Origin: CAZEMR01 sp964513465
Lineage (GTDB): Bacteria > Bacteroidota > Ignavibacteria > Kapaibacteriales > UBA2268
Assembly (NCBI GenBank): GCA_964513465.1
Contig: CAZEMR010000013.1
Coordinates: 1 to 58,112, forward strand
Direction: 5' to 3'
DNA: 58,112 bases
Below, piece after piece: positions 37,330 to 46,013 of this stretch. Both the position numbers and the translations under genes were made by a program. The notes under the pieces are model-generated. The model worked only from the letters and a program-made list of their open reading frames with translations, was not told the origin of the DNA and did no database searches. The stretch's first letter is position 1; every line of letters starts with the position of its first letter.

Positions 37330-38484
37330 GTGTTTATATTTTCTTATGCGGATCTGAGCGGCGAGAATGCCTGGGAATACGGCGAAATTGCGCGTAATGT
37401 GATTGATGGCAAGGGCTACTCGCTTTTTTATATCGAAGAAAATGACATCAAATTCGAATACGATCCGGAGGCGCGGCCCTGGCCATCGGCCTATATGCCT
37501 CCGGGCTATGTCGCGCTGCTGGTTCCGTTTATGGCGATCGGGAATGATTATGCGGGCATGGCGGCGCTCTTTGTTTTCCAGGGGCTGCTCCATCTTTTGA
37601 CCATAATATTTATATATAATTTCACGAAAATCACTCTCGGCAATGCTGCGGCAATCGCATCTGGAGGGATATTGGCGCTGCTGCCGGAGTTCATATATGC
37701 TTCATCGGTTGCGGGCACAACGGCGGTTTACCATCTGCTGGCAGCGGCGATTTTGATTGCTCTGATGTTTTTCGATGACAAAATACCCCGCCGCACCGCG
37801 ATTATTATTGCAATTTTTTTCGCAGTTCTGATCTATTTCCGCAGCGAAGCCATTGTTTTATTTGGTATATATATATTATTTTTATTAATCAAAAATCGGC
37901 CGAAAATCGCGATTATATCAGCTTTCATTGTTTTTTTTGCCGTATTGCCATGGACTGCGCGAAACTACCTCGTCTTCGATGAATTCGTGCCGATGTCCAA
38001 CTCCGGCGGACTCAATTTTTACCGCGGGCATAATCCATATTTCCCTGGGAGCTGGGGCGATGAGGAAATCCGCCGCGAGCTGATCAACGCTGCCGGCCCG
38101 GACTTTGAATTGCGCATGAATGATATATACCGCGATCACGCCATCCGGCATATCGCAAACGACCCGCTGGGCGAAATCCCGGTATCATTTGAGAAAATTA
38201 TTCACCTATGGATTTATGACCCTTACGATTCGCGCACCCGGCACCCGCTCTATCTATGGCCATGGATAATTGTATTAATTCTAAGTATTTACGGAATAAT
38301 AAAAGCGCCCCGAAAGAGGCGCTTTATGTGGATATATATATTTCTGGCTTATCACACCCTGCTGGCGGTCGCATTCTTTGCAATCCCGCGCTACCAGACG
38401 ATGATGAAATTCGCGCTGCTGCCATTCGCCGGATACGGCCTGACGCTTTTAGTCGACAGATTCCTCCGCAGGCAACGCAAATAG
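37330..38484 (+). CDS. GT39-like (ArnT/PMT-type) integral membrane glycosyltransferase
   Basis: 384 residues are certain, with about nine hydrophobic helices. SYADLSGENAWEYGEIARN and PSAYMPPGYVALLVPF match the first periplasmic loop of GT39/ArnT-type enzymes, which move sugars from polyprenyl phosphate to lipid or protein. The only ordinary start in this frame is a GTG at 37330 with no ribosome site. The frame is open back to 37249, and that stretch encodes RPLLVILILAFLARIVFIF, the expected first helix, but has no ATG, GTG or TTG. The true start is probably a rare codon such as ATT/ATC near 37261-37270, behind GGGGG. It is convergent with ftsY, one base apart. Confidence 0.75.
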   Translation: MFIFSYADLSGENAWEYGEIARNVIDGKGYSLFYIEENDIKFEYDPEARPWPSAYMPPGYVALLVPFMAIGNDYAGMAALFVFQGLLHLLTIIFIYNFTKITLGNAAAIASGGILALLPEFIYASSVAGTTAVYHLLAAAILIALMFFDDKIPRRTAIIIAIFFAVLIYFRSEAIVLFGIYILFLLIKNRPKIAIISAFIVFFAVLPWTARNYLVFDEFVPMSNSGGLNFYRGHNPYFPGSWGDEEIRRELINAAGPDFELRMNDIYRDHAIRHIANDPLGEIPVSFEKIIHLWIYDPYDSRTRHPLYLWPWIIVLILSIYGIIKAPRKRRFMWIYIFLAYHTLLAVAFFAIPRYQTMMKFALLPFAGYGLTLLVDRFLRRQRK

Positions 38485-38485
38485 C

Positions 38486-39532
38486 CTATTTCCCGGCTTC
38501 ATCGATTTCCTCGCCTTCGACTTTGCCGAACATAGCCTCGATGAATGCCGTGGGATCGAACACCTGCATATCGTCGATTTTCTCGCCCACACCAATAAAC
38601 CGCACTGGCAGCTTCAGCTCCGAGGCGATCGGGATAACGACTCCGCCCTTTGCGGTGCCGTCGAGCTTGGTGAGTACGATTCCGGTGATTGGCGCAACGC
38701 GGGTGAATTCCTTTGCCTGCTGGATTGCGTTCTGGCCGGTGGTGGCGTCGAGCACGAGGAAGACCTCGTTGGGCGCGTCTGCTTTGAGCTTTTTCATAAC
38801 GCGGCTGATTTTCTCGAGCTCGGCCATCAGATTGGCCTTGTTGTGCAATCGGCCGGCGGTGTCGATCATCACAACATCCTTGTTGCGGTGCTTTGCGGCC
38901 TGCAGCGTATCGTAGGCAACCGCTGCGGGGTCGGCGCCGTGGCCCTGCTGAATGATCTCGACTCCGGCGCGCTCGGCCCAGATTTCGAGCTGTTCGTTAG
39001 CGGCAGCGCGGAAGGTGTCCGCCGCTCCGATTATCACGGATTTGCCATTATTTTTATAATTATATGCCAGCTTGCCGATTGTGGTGGTCTTGCCCACGCC
39101 GTTGACGCCGATTACGAGGATCACATACGGCTTTATGTCCTCGGGGATCGAATAAGTCCTGTCATTCTCGGCAGATGGCGATTCGATCAGCAGATTATGA
39201 ATTTCCTCTTTGAGAATTTTGAAGACTTCCTCGCCGTCGGATTTGCCTTCTTTTTTGGCGCGGCGCCGCAGATTATCGAGGATTTTTTCGGTGGTAACCA
39301 CTCCCATATCGCTGGTGATCATGATTTCCTCGATCTCCTCGAGCAGCGCGTCGTCGAGCTTGCGGCCACGACCAAGCACGTACTGGATTTTGTCTACAAA
39401 CTGGCTGCGGGTTTTCTCGAGGCCCTCCTTAAGTTTATTAAACCCAAGGGCATCTTTGGCTTTGGCAACCTCGCCACCGGCTTTTTCGACTGCGTCGCTT
39501 ATTTTTTTTCTGAAATTTTTAAAAAATCCCAT
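38486..39532 (-). CDS. ftsY: Signal recognition particle receptor FtsY
   Basis: 348 residues. A short N-domain precedes the SRP-type GTPase: GVNGVGKTTTIGKLA (Walker A), DTFRAAANEQL, DTAGR and TKLDGTAKGG, all in order. The long acidic A-domain of enteric FtsY is missing, as in many phyla. FtsY docks SRP-ribosome complexes at the inner membrane to insert membrane proteins. It forms its own transcription unit. Confidence 0.97.
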   Translation of the reverse strand: MGFFKNFRKKISDAVEKAGGEVAKAKDALGFNKLKEGLEKTRSQFVDKIQYVLGRGRKLDDALLEEIEEIMITSDMGVVTTEKILDNLRRRAKKEGKSDGEEVFKILKEEIHNLLIESPSAENDRTYSIPEDIKPYVILVIGVNGVGKTTTIGKLAYNYKNNGKSVIIGAADTFRAAANEQLEIWAERAGVEIIQQGHGADPAAVAYDTLQAAKHRNKDVVMIDTAGRLHNKANLMAELEKISRVMKKLKADAPNEVFLVLDATTGQNAIQQAKEFTRVAPITGIVLTKLDGTAKGGVVIPIASELKLPVRFIGVGEKIDDMQVFDPTAFIEAMFGKVEGEEIDEAGK

Positions 39533-39583
39533 AATTATCTATTACCCTGTCTGTTCCTGAATAATTAATCCAATTCATTAAAT

Positions 39584-40126
39584 TTATTGACCGGAATCTT
39601 CCGAAAGCATTTTCATCATTCTGCGTAAATATATTATAAACGAGACGATTACCATCGCTGCGGATACATATATTCCCCATGTGTAGAAAACCCCGACATC
39701 GAGTATTATCCCTATTAAAACAATAGAGATTACATTGACGGTGACTTTTCCGAACATATTGGACGGAATTGTGAATTTAATTTTGCCGAGCGCCCAGAGT
39801 CCGCCTAAGGCAATCAATAAATCGCGGCCGACAATAAGCCCAACAAACCAGAGCGGCAGCCTTCCCATAAGCAATAAAATCACTACGGCCACAGCTATGA
39901 ATATTTTATCGGCGGCGGGGTCGAGTATTTTGCCAAGTTCCGTAGTCTCATCGAATTCACGCGCGAAACGGCCGTCGAGGTAGTCGGTCAACCCGGCCGC
40001 AAACCCGATACCCAGCGTCCACCAGATTGCCTCATTCCATAGCGCAATTCCGAAGGGAATCGCCAGCAACGCCCGAGAAATGCTGAGCAGATTGGATGCT
40101 GTCCATATTTTTTTGAGTTGTTTCAT
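39584..40126 (-). CDS. pgsA: CDP-alcohol phosphatidyltransferase (PgsA type)
   Basis: 180 residues from the ATG at 40126 (the frame opens earlier but inside the symporter gene). The CDP-OH motif DG-x2-AR-x8-G-x3-D-x3-D is complete (DGRFAREF ... GKILDPAAD). Four to five hydrophobic helices place it in the inner membrane. It makes phosphatidylglycerophosphate from CDP-diacylglycerol and glycerol 3-phosphate; another CDP-alcohol substrate is possible. The ATG overlaps the symporter stop codon as ATGA, implying coupled translation. Confidence 0.85.
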   Translation of the reverse strand: MKQLKKIWTASNLLSISRALLAIPFGIALWNEAIWWTLGIGFAAGLTDYLDGRFAREFDETTELGKILDPAADKIFIAVAVVILLLMGRLPLWFVGLIVGRDLLIALGGLWALGKIKFTIPSNMFGKVTVNVISIVLIGIILDVGVFYTWGIYVSAAMVIVSFIIYLRRMMKMLSEDSGQ

Positions 40127-41511
40127 CTTTTTCTGATCCAGATTGCGCCGAGAACCATCGAAATTGCGATACCCGGCAGCATCGGCTCGAACATATCGAA
40201 TAGCGCAATCCCGCCGGCAATATTCTCCGAATAAATCTGCCCCAGCGTCCATATCGCCGACGCGCCCGAAGCCGAGTACATGATAATCCCGGCATGGCGC
40301 GCCCCGAGATGCCATCGCCGGCTGAAGCTGAAAGTCAGCGGTATCAATAGCCCCGGCACTGCAATCGACGCGGTCTTATATATTATATCCACCGCCGAGG
40401 GCAGAATTATAGCAAGCGCCACGCCAAAAATGCTAGTGATCACCAGTCCGATTCGCGTAAGGCTCTCCGGCCGTGCGTTTTTGCGGAGCGGCCTCAGAAT
40501 GTCGTGACCGATAGTCGCCGCGCTTATGAATGCATAGCTGTCGAGCGTAGACATCACCGCCGCCAGCAGAGCCGTCACAAACAGCCCCTTCCAGGCAACC
40601 GGGAGCACGGCCTCGCCCAGCGCGGGATACGCCATAAGAGGCGAGGAGACATCGATATACGCCTTCGCATAAAGCCCGGTCAGCAGAGTCAGCGAATCGA
40701 ATACCATCCAGAATAATATCGAGATAATTATCCCGCGGCGCGCGGTCGATGCCGATTTTGCAGCCGCGCATCGCTGATGGAAGCTCGGATCGACGAATGT
40801 CTGCAACGAAATTATATACCACGAAAGAACGTATTGCCAGCTCTCGCCGCCGAAGAATTCCAGATGCTGCTCGGGCAATTGGTCGAGCATCAGCCCCGCC
40901 GGCCCGAATTGCTGCATCGAGAAAAACAGCAGCGCCCCGAATCCCAGGAACATTAGCACGAACTGCACCGAATTGGTCAGAACATCCGCCCGGAATCCGC
41001 CGGTGAATAAATACGCCAGCGAAATCAGCGCGCCGACGATAATGCTTGCCGCCAGGCTCCAGCCGGTGAACATCTTCACCAGCGCGCCCAGCATAAGTAT
41101 ATATGCCGCCGGAATTGTGATAATCAGCACAATCACCGAAGCGGTCATCCCGGCTCCAGGGCCGTAGCCACGGCTCATCTGATCCGGTATGGTCAGTGCT
41201 TCGGAATCGCGGATTCGCCCGGCAATAAACCATGCGAACACCCCCGCTGCTACGTAATACGGCAGCCCGAAGCATACCCATGCTACCACACCGCTTGTGA
41301 ATACGAACTCGCCGACTCCAAGGATGTTGCCATACCACGTGGCAACGAGCGTACCTACGAACAGCGGCAGAGTAATTGTCCGCCCGGCGAGTATGAATTC
41401 CTCGGCGCCCTCGCCTTTTTTCTCGCGGCGCGCCACCACAAATCCGGTATAAAGCACAATCGCGGCATAAAGGCCGATTATCAGATAATCACCAGCCTGA
41501 AAATTCATCAT
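40123..41511 (-). CDS. Sodium:solute symporter (SSS family)
   Basis: 462 residues from the first of two adjacent ATGs (41511); the frame is open 24 codons upstream within the epimerase gene, which is unlikely to be used. About thirteen transmembrane helices are seen, with SSS hallmarks such as LVATWYGNILGVGEF, LFTGGFRADVLTNSVQF and LLAAVMSTLDSYAF. Such proteins take up sugars, amino acids or other solutes with Na+. Both ends overlap neighbours by ATGA (epimerase upstream, pgsA downstream), making a tight three-gene operon. The solute is not evident. Confidence 0.88.
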   Translation of the reverse strand: MMNFQAGDYLIIGLYAAIVLYTGFVVARREKKGEGAEEFILAGRTITLPLFVGTLVATWYGNILGVGEFVFTSGVVAWVCFGLPYYVAAGVFAWFIAGRIRDSEALTIPDQMSRGYGPGAGMTASVIVLIITIPAAYILMLGALVKMFTGWSLAASIIVGALISLAYLFTGGFRADVLTNSVQFVLMFLGFGALLFFSMQQFGPAGLMLDQLPEQHLEFFGGESWQYVLSWYIISLQTFVDPSFHQRCAAAKSASTARRGIIISILFWMVFDSLTLLTGLYAKAYIDVSSPLMAYPALGEAVLPVAWKGLFVTALLAAVMSTLDSYAFISAATIGHDILRPLRKNARPESLTRIGLVITSIFGVALAIILPSAVDIIYKTASIAVPGLLIPLTFSFSRRWHLGARHAGIIMYSASGASAIWTLGQIYSENIAGGIALFDMFEPMLPGIAISMVLGAIWIRKR

Positions 41512-42434
41512 CGGTCGTTCAGATTCCGGAAAAATTCCACTGTATCGCGAAGCCCTTCTTCGAACCTGACTTCCGGCTGCCATCCCTGCTCTCGGGTAAT
41601 CTTATCGTGGCTGCATACGCTGCGGCGCTGTTCGCCGGACTTGGCTTCGCCGTGGATTTCCTTGCATTGGGCGCCGGTCAGATTGCGCAGCGTCCGGAAT
41701 ATATAATTCACGTCGTGCTCGCGGCCGGTAGCAATGTTATATATCCCCGAAAAATCCTCATCGAGCGCCATCACGTTTGCGCGAACGACATCGCCTACAT
41801 AGACGTAGTCGCGGCTGTTTTTGCCATCGCCATTGATTACGGGCTGCTGGCCGGCGAACATCTTATTTGCGAAAATCGCCACCACCCCGGCCTCGCCGAA
41901 GGGGTTCTGCCGCGGGCCGTAGATATTAGTATAGCGGAATGCAACGAAATCCATCCCGTGAATTTCTTTATAATAATATAGATATTTTTCGGTGGTCAGC
42001 TTAGAAATTCCATACGGCGAAATCGGCGCGGTCGGATGCCGCTCATCCGCCGGGAAGTACTCCTGCTCGCCATAAACCGCGCCGCCCGAGCTTGCGAAAA
42101 CAATCTTCCGCACGCCTGATTTCCGGGCAGCCTCCATCAGACGAATGCCGCCAATAATGTTATTCTGCGCATCGAATGCCGGATCGGCCACAGACACGCG
42201 GATGTCCATCTGGGCCGCGTGGTGGTTGACCGCATCGAACCGCCGCTTGAAAAAAAGCTCGTCGAGCGCCGGGTCGTTGATGTCCATTTCTATTAATTCT
42301 GCGGCCGGGTTAATATTCCTACGGCGGCCGGTGGACATATTGTCGATAATCGTAACTTCATGCCCTGCATTTATATATGCGTCCGCGATATGAGAGCCTA
42401 TAAATCCCGCTCCCCCGCTGATTGCAATTTTCAT
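41508..42434 (-). CDS. NAD-dependent sugar epimerase/dehydratase (GalE-like extended SDR)
   Basis: 308 residues, full length. The NAD loop GGAGFIGSHIADA (7-19), the HHAAQ segment, catalytic Ser region ASSGGAVYG near 114-122 and the Y141-x3-K145 pair (YGISK) are all intact. It should interconvert NDP-sugars such as UDP-glucose and UDP-galactose for surface polysaccharide. It heads the epimerase-symporter-pgsA operon, whose promoter lies in 42435-42749. Confidence 0.9.
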   Translation of the reverse strand: MKIAISGGAGFIGSHIADAYINAGHEVTIIDNMSTGRRRNINPAAELIEMDINDPALDELFFKRRFDAVNHHAAQMDIRVSVADPAFDAQNNIIGGIRLMEAARKSGVRKIVFASSGGAVYGEQEYFPADERHPTAPISPYGISKLTTEKYLYYYKEIHGMDFVAFRYTNIYGPRQNPFGEAGVVAIFANKMFAGQQPVINGDGKNSRDYVYVGDVVRANVMALDEDFSGIYNIATGREHDVNYIFRTLRNLTGAQCKEIHGEAKSGEQRRSVCSHDKITREQGWQPEVRFEEGLRDTVEFFRNLNDR

Positions 42435-42749
42435 ATTATTTCCGGATAAATATTTTCAAAATCAGAAAGATCAAACTGTAAACTTATAAATTATTTTGTA
42501 AATATTTAATGTTTTTCGGATAATCTTATATATATAATCGAATTTTTCGGAAATTTGCTCTAAATCCTATTTAAAATAAAGCATATGAGACCTGCGTTTC
42601 TAAATATATGAATATTTTCTATTTATAGCGGAAAATCAAATCCGCAGTTCCTTCCTCCGGCATTTTTATTAAGAAAATGTTAGATATATGGCAGAATCTT
42701 ATTAAATTAGTAATCCAAATGTGCTTATTTTCAATAGATTGAGAATGTA
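42435..42749. other. 315-bp divergent intergenic region
   Basis: Very AT-rich DNA between the epimerase (minus) and the RNA methyltransferase (plus), so it must carry both promoters. An inverted repeat lies close to the epimerase start: AAATATTTTCAAAAT at 42448-42462 and its near complement at 42493-42507 (one mismatch, 30-bp loop). A TATATATATAAT run sits near 42526-42537. No RNA gene or open frame is seen. Confidence 0.55.
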
Positions 42750-43526
42750 ATGCATTATGCAATCCCAATATCGCAGCGGCTGAGAAAGCTGATCAAATCA
42801 TTGCACCACAAGCAGTTCCGCGACGAGAACGAGATGTTCCTCGCCGAGGGCGAAAAATTATGCGCCGAGATTTTCAAAAGCAATTACGACGCAGATCTGG
42901 TAGTCATCAAAGATTCACCCACCGCAGAGGTGGCCTCGCTGGCGGATAGATACGCAGCCAAAGGGGTGCCGATATATACTGCCCCCAAGCACCAGTTCGA
43001 TCAGATGTGCGATACGCGTTCGCCGCAGGGCATTATCGCTGTAGTGCCGCGACGCGATCTCGAACCCGACCCCGATGCGCCATTCATCGTGCTCGACGGG
43101 GTACAGGATCCGGGCAATATGGGCACGATTATCCGCACTGCCGACTGGTTCGGATACCGGCAGATCGTCGTCGGCAACGAAGCCGCGGATTTATTCAATC
43201 CCAAGACTGTACGCTCGACTATGGGTTCGCTGTTCCGCACAAAGGTGTTTTATGCAGAAGATCTGGCCGATTTTATTAAATCGAATTTCCCTGAGCATGA
43301 GCTTTATGGCGCCACTCTGCGTGCAAAAGCCACGCTCCAAAGCGTCGAACCCGATAAAAAATTCGGCCTTGTGATGGGCAGCGAAGCACACGGAATTTCC
43401 AAAAAGATCGGCCGCATGACTAAAAACAAATTCAGAATCGAAGGCGACAACCGCACAGAATCTCTGAATGTGGCTATTGCGCTGGGGATTGTGTTATATC
43501 ATTTTTCGAATAAACTAGGTAAATAA
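42750..43526 (+). CDS. SpoU/TrmH-family RNA 2'-O-methyltransferase
   Basis: 258 residues. An N-terminal substrate-binding domain (LRKLIKSLHHKQFRDENEMF, then AEGEKL) is followed by the SPOUT knot with its three motifs: VQDPGNMGTIIRTADWFG, GLVMGSEAHGIS and ESLNVAIALGIVLY. It uses S-adenosylmethionine to methylate the ribose of rRNA or tRNA. It is first in an operon with plsY (19 bp gap) and gpsA. The exact target nucleotide is not evident. Confidence 0.93.
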   Translation: MHYAIPISQRLRKLIKSLHHKQFRDENEMFLAEGEKLCAEIFKSNYDADLVVIKDSPTAEVASLADRYAAKGVPIYTAPKHQFDQMCDTRSPQGIIAVVPRRDLEPDPDAPFIVLDGVQDPGNMGTIIRTADWFGYRQIVVGNEAADLFNPKTVRSTMGSLFRTKVFYAEDLADFIKSNFPEHELYGATLRAKATLQSVEPDKKFGLVMGSEAHGISKKIGRMTKNKFRIEGDNRTESLNVAIALGIVLYHFSNKLGK

Positions 43527-43545
43527 TCGATAATTATATAAAGTC

Positions 43546-44232
43546 ATGGTCATAGATTTAGCGCTAACAGCGATCCTGAGCTACCTGCTCGGATCAATCC
43601 CGACCGCGGTGCTGGTCAGCAAACTATTCTTCGGTTTCGATATTCGCGACAAGGGGAGCGGCAATATGGGAAGCACCAACGCTTTCCGTCTGCTCGGATG
43701 GAAATGGGGCGCCGTAGTCCAGATTGTCGATATTCTTAAAGGTATGGCGGCCGTATTGCTGGTCGCCCGATGGTTCGGCCCGGACATCACCCGCGAAACC
43801 ACATCAATTTTTTCGCACATGGCAACTGTCGAAATCTTCGCTGGAGTCTGCGCAGTAGCCGGCCATATCTGGTCGGTATTCGTTAACTTCCGCGGAGGCA
43901 AGGGAATAAACACCGCCGCCGGAATGCTGCTGGCCATCGTCCCGGCCGATCTCGGTATCGGGCTTGCCGTGTTCATCCTGGCCGTGATGCTGTCGGGGTT
44001 CGTCTCGCTGGGATCGATACTCGGCGCGCTGACTCTGCCGCTCTCACTGTTTGTGCGAAGGAATTTTTTCGGAGCGGAAATCGACGGATACCAAATACTT
44101 ATATATTTTCTGCTGGCTCTGGCTTTATTAATGATTTTTACACATAGAAGCAATGTCAAAAGACTAATCAAAGGCGAGGAAAACAGATTCGCAAAGCTGC
44201 AGTTACTAAAACGCAAAAGCACGGGAAAATAG
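43546..44232 (+). CDS. plsY: Acyl-phosphate:glycerol-3-phosphate acyltransferase PlsY
   Basis: 228 residues with five or more hydrophobic helices. SYLLGSIPTAVLVSK, GSGNMGSTNAFR and VNFRGGKGINTAAG are the signature motifs of PlsY. It transfers an acyl chain from acyl phosphate to glycerol 3-phosphate, the first step of phospholipid synthesis at the inner membrane. gpsA, which makes its substrate, starts four bases after its stop codon. Confidence 0.96.
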   Translation: MVIDLALTAILSYLLGSIPTAVLVSKLFFGFDIRDKGSGNMGSTNAFRLLGWKWGAVVQIVDILKGMAAVLLVARWFGPDITRETTSIFSHMATVEIFAGVCAVAGHIWSVFVNFRGGKGINTAAGMLLAIVPADLGIGLAVFILAVMLSGFVSLGSILGALTLPLSLFVRRNFFGAEIDGYQILIYFLLALALLMIFTHRSNVKRLIKGEENRFAKLQLLKRKSTGK

Positions 44233-44236
44233 AAAA

Positions 44237-45262
44237 ATGCATAATGATTTTAATATAAATAAACAGGAAAAAATTTCCGTAGTCGGTGCAGGTGGATGGG
44301 GCACGGCGGTCGCACTGGTGCTGGCCGACAGCGGATTCGAAAATATTAAGATGTGGGCGCACGAGCCCGCAGTAGTCGAAGAAATTAATTCATTGCGCAG
44401 CAACGAGATATTTCTCGCCGGCGCTAAAATTCCGCAGCAAATCACCGCAACAGCCGATCCGGCAGAGCTCGAGGACAGCCGAATAATATTTATGGCTGTA
44501 CCTACTCAATATATCCGGGAAGTGGTCAGGCTTTTCGGCGACTCGCTGAAAAATCAGTTTATCGTAAATCTCTCCAAAGGCATCGAGCGCAAATCACTTA
44601 TGCGGATATCCGAGCTGCTCGGCGAATCCGCTGGAATTCCGCCATCGAATTACTGCGTTCTTTCCGGCCCCAGCCACGCCGAAGAAGTCGTGCGGCGAAT
44701 GCCAACCACAGTTGTTGCCGCTTCGGACAACAAGGACTTCGCCCGCGCAGTGCAATCTCTGTTTACGGCAAATTATTTCCGCGTCTACTCCTCCGAAGAC
44801 GTCACCGGCTGCGAGTTCGGCGGCTCTCTAAAAAATGTAATCGCAATCGCCGCAGGCATGATCGATGGAATCGGGCTCGGCGACAACACAAAGGCTGCGC
44901 TGATTACCCGCGGACTGGCCGAGATCACCCGCCTTGGCACAAAGCTCGGGGCGGATTCGTTTACCTTCTCCGGACTTTCGGGGCTTGGCGATCTGCTCGT
45001 CACCGCCAACAGCCGCCACAGCCGCAACCGCTACGTCGGCGAGCAAATCGGCCGCGGCAAATCGCTCAACGCCGTATCCGGCAAGATGCAGATGGTCGCC
45101 GAGGGAGTCCACACCACCGAATCGGCATACCAGCTTGGGCGCAAAGCCGGAGTCGAGCTGCCCATCACCGAGCAGCTCTACCGGATTTTATTCGAAGGAG
45201 TCGATCCCGTCGAAGCGCTCGACGAGCTGATGACCCGCAGCAACAAGCGCGAATGGTGGTAG
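44237..45262 (+). CDS. gpsA: NAD(P)-dependent glycerol-3-phosphate dehydrogenase
   Basis: 341 residues, the usual GpsA length. The dinucleotide loop VVGAGGWGTAVALVLAD (near 15-31), LSGPSHAEEV, and the catalytic domain with GCEFGGSLKNVIAIAAG are all present. It reduces dihydroxyacetone phosphate to glycerol 3-phosphate in the cytoplasm, feeding PlsY and PgsA. It is the last gene of the methyltransferase-plsY-gpsA operon and ends two bases from the convergent sugar transferase. Confidence 0.97.
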   Translation: MHNDFNINKQEKISVVGAGGWGTAVALVLADSGFENIKMWAHEPAVVEEINSLRSNEIFLAGAKIPQQITATADPAELEDSRIIFMAVPTQYIREVVRLFGDSLKNQFIVNLSKGIERKSLMRISELLGESAGIPPSNYCVLSGPSHAEEVVRRMPTTVVAASDNKDFARAVQSLFTANYFRVYSSEDVTGCEFGGSLKNVIAIAAGMIDGIGLGDNTKAALITRGLAEITRLGTKLGADSFTFSGLSGLGDLLVTANSRHSRNRYVGEQIGRGKSLNAVSGKMQMVAEGVHTTESAYQLGRKAGVELPITEQLYRILFEGVDPVEALDELMTRSNKREWW

Positions 45263-45264
45263 CC

Positions 45265-45924
45265 TCATCGGCCGCGCGCCATCAGCATTACCCAGAAGGT
45301 CAGGAAAAATATTTTCAGATCGAGCGCAGGCGAAATATTATTTAAATAGTAGAAATCAAATTTCAGCTTCTCGCGGGCGTGCTCGACGTCGTCGGTGTGT
45401 TCGTAATTCACCTGCGCCCAGCCGCTTATCCCCGGCCGGATTATATACCGGCATTCAAAATACGGAATATTCCGCACGCAATCCAGATAATAAGCCATCG
45501 GCTCCGGACGCGGCCCTATTAGGCTCATATCCCCTTTCAATACGTTAATTAACTGCGGCAGCTCGTCGAGACGTGTTTTGCGCAGAAATTTTCCTAACGA
45601 ATGGACTCTTTCTCTATCGAAATGATATTTATGGCCGATTTTGCTCAGCGGCCTCATCGACCGGAATTTATATATAATAAACGGCTGCTGATCCTTGCCG
45701 GGACGCTTCTGGCGGAATATCGGATTCGAACGTTGCCCCAATAAAAGCGCGATATATATAATGCCAAATACCGGCAAAATCGCTGGCATAGCAATTATTA
45801 TCAGCGCGAGTTCGAATATCCTGCGAATCCGGAGATATGTATCCGGTATCCTGATGTCACACAACGATTTATCCGGATCGAGAGTATCTCTCCGGTTTTG
45901 ATTATTTTCAATAATTTTATGCAT
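45265..45924 (-). CDS. Undecaprenyl-phosphate sugar phosphotransferase (WcaJ/RfbP C-terminal type)
   Basis: 219 residues from the ATG at 45924, which has GGGG five bases upstream; a GTG 33 bp earlier is an alternative. One hydrophobic anchor (ELALIIIAMPAILPVFGIIY) is followed by the bacterial sugar transferase domain: RQKRPGKD, YKFRSM, RLDELPQLINVLKGDMSLIG, then PRPE and RPGISGWAQVNYE. It loads a sugar 1-phosphate onto undecaprenyl phosphate to start a polysaccharide or glycan. It has only the catalytic half of the longer WbaP-type proteins. It follows the atypical epimerase on the same strand (89-bp gap). Confidence 0.9.
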   Translation of the reverse strand: MHKIIENNQNRRDTLDPDKSLCDIRIPDTYLRIRRIFELALIIIAMPAILPVFGIIYIALLLGQRSNPIFRQKRPGKDQQPFIIYKFRSMRPLSKIGHKYHFDRERVHSLGKFLRKTRLDELPQLINVLKGDMSLIGPRPEPMAYYLDCVRNIPYFECRYIIRPGISGWAQVNYEHTDDVEHAREKLKFDFYYLNNISPALDLKIFFLTFWVMLMARGR

Positions 45925-46013
45925 AATAGCCCCAAGGGTGATTAGTTCGTAAATCACTCCCTAAGTCACCACATGCATTAGCTGCAATCCGGCGGTGGAT
46001 CAGGCGGAGCCGC

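Noticed and set aside
38302..38325. Hairpin AAAGCGCC/GGCGCTTT resembling a terminator
   Set aside because: It is inside the GT39-like coding region (encoding KAPRKRR) and is not followed by a T-run, so it is most likely a coding coincidence.
36751..38484. DinB and the GT39-like protein as one protein through TAA readthrough
   Set aside because: The TAA is a normal stop, both parts match separate full-length families, and no readthrough signal is visible. A rare start codon is simpler.
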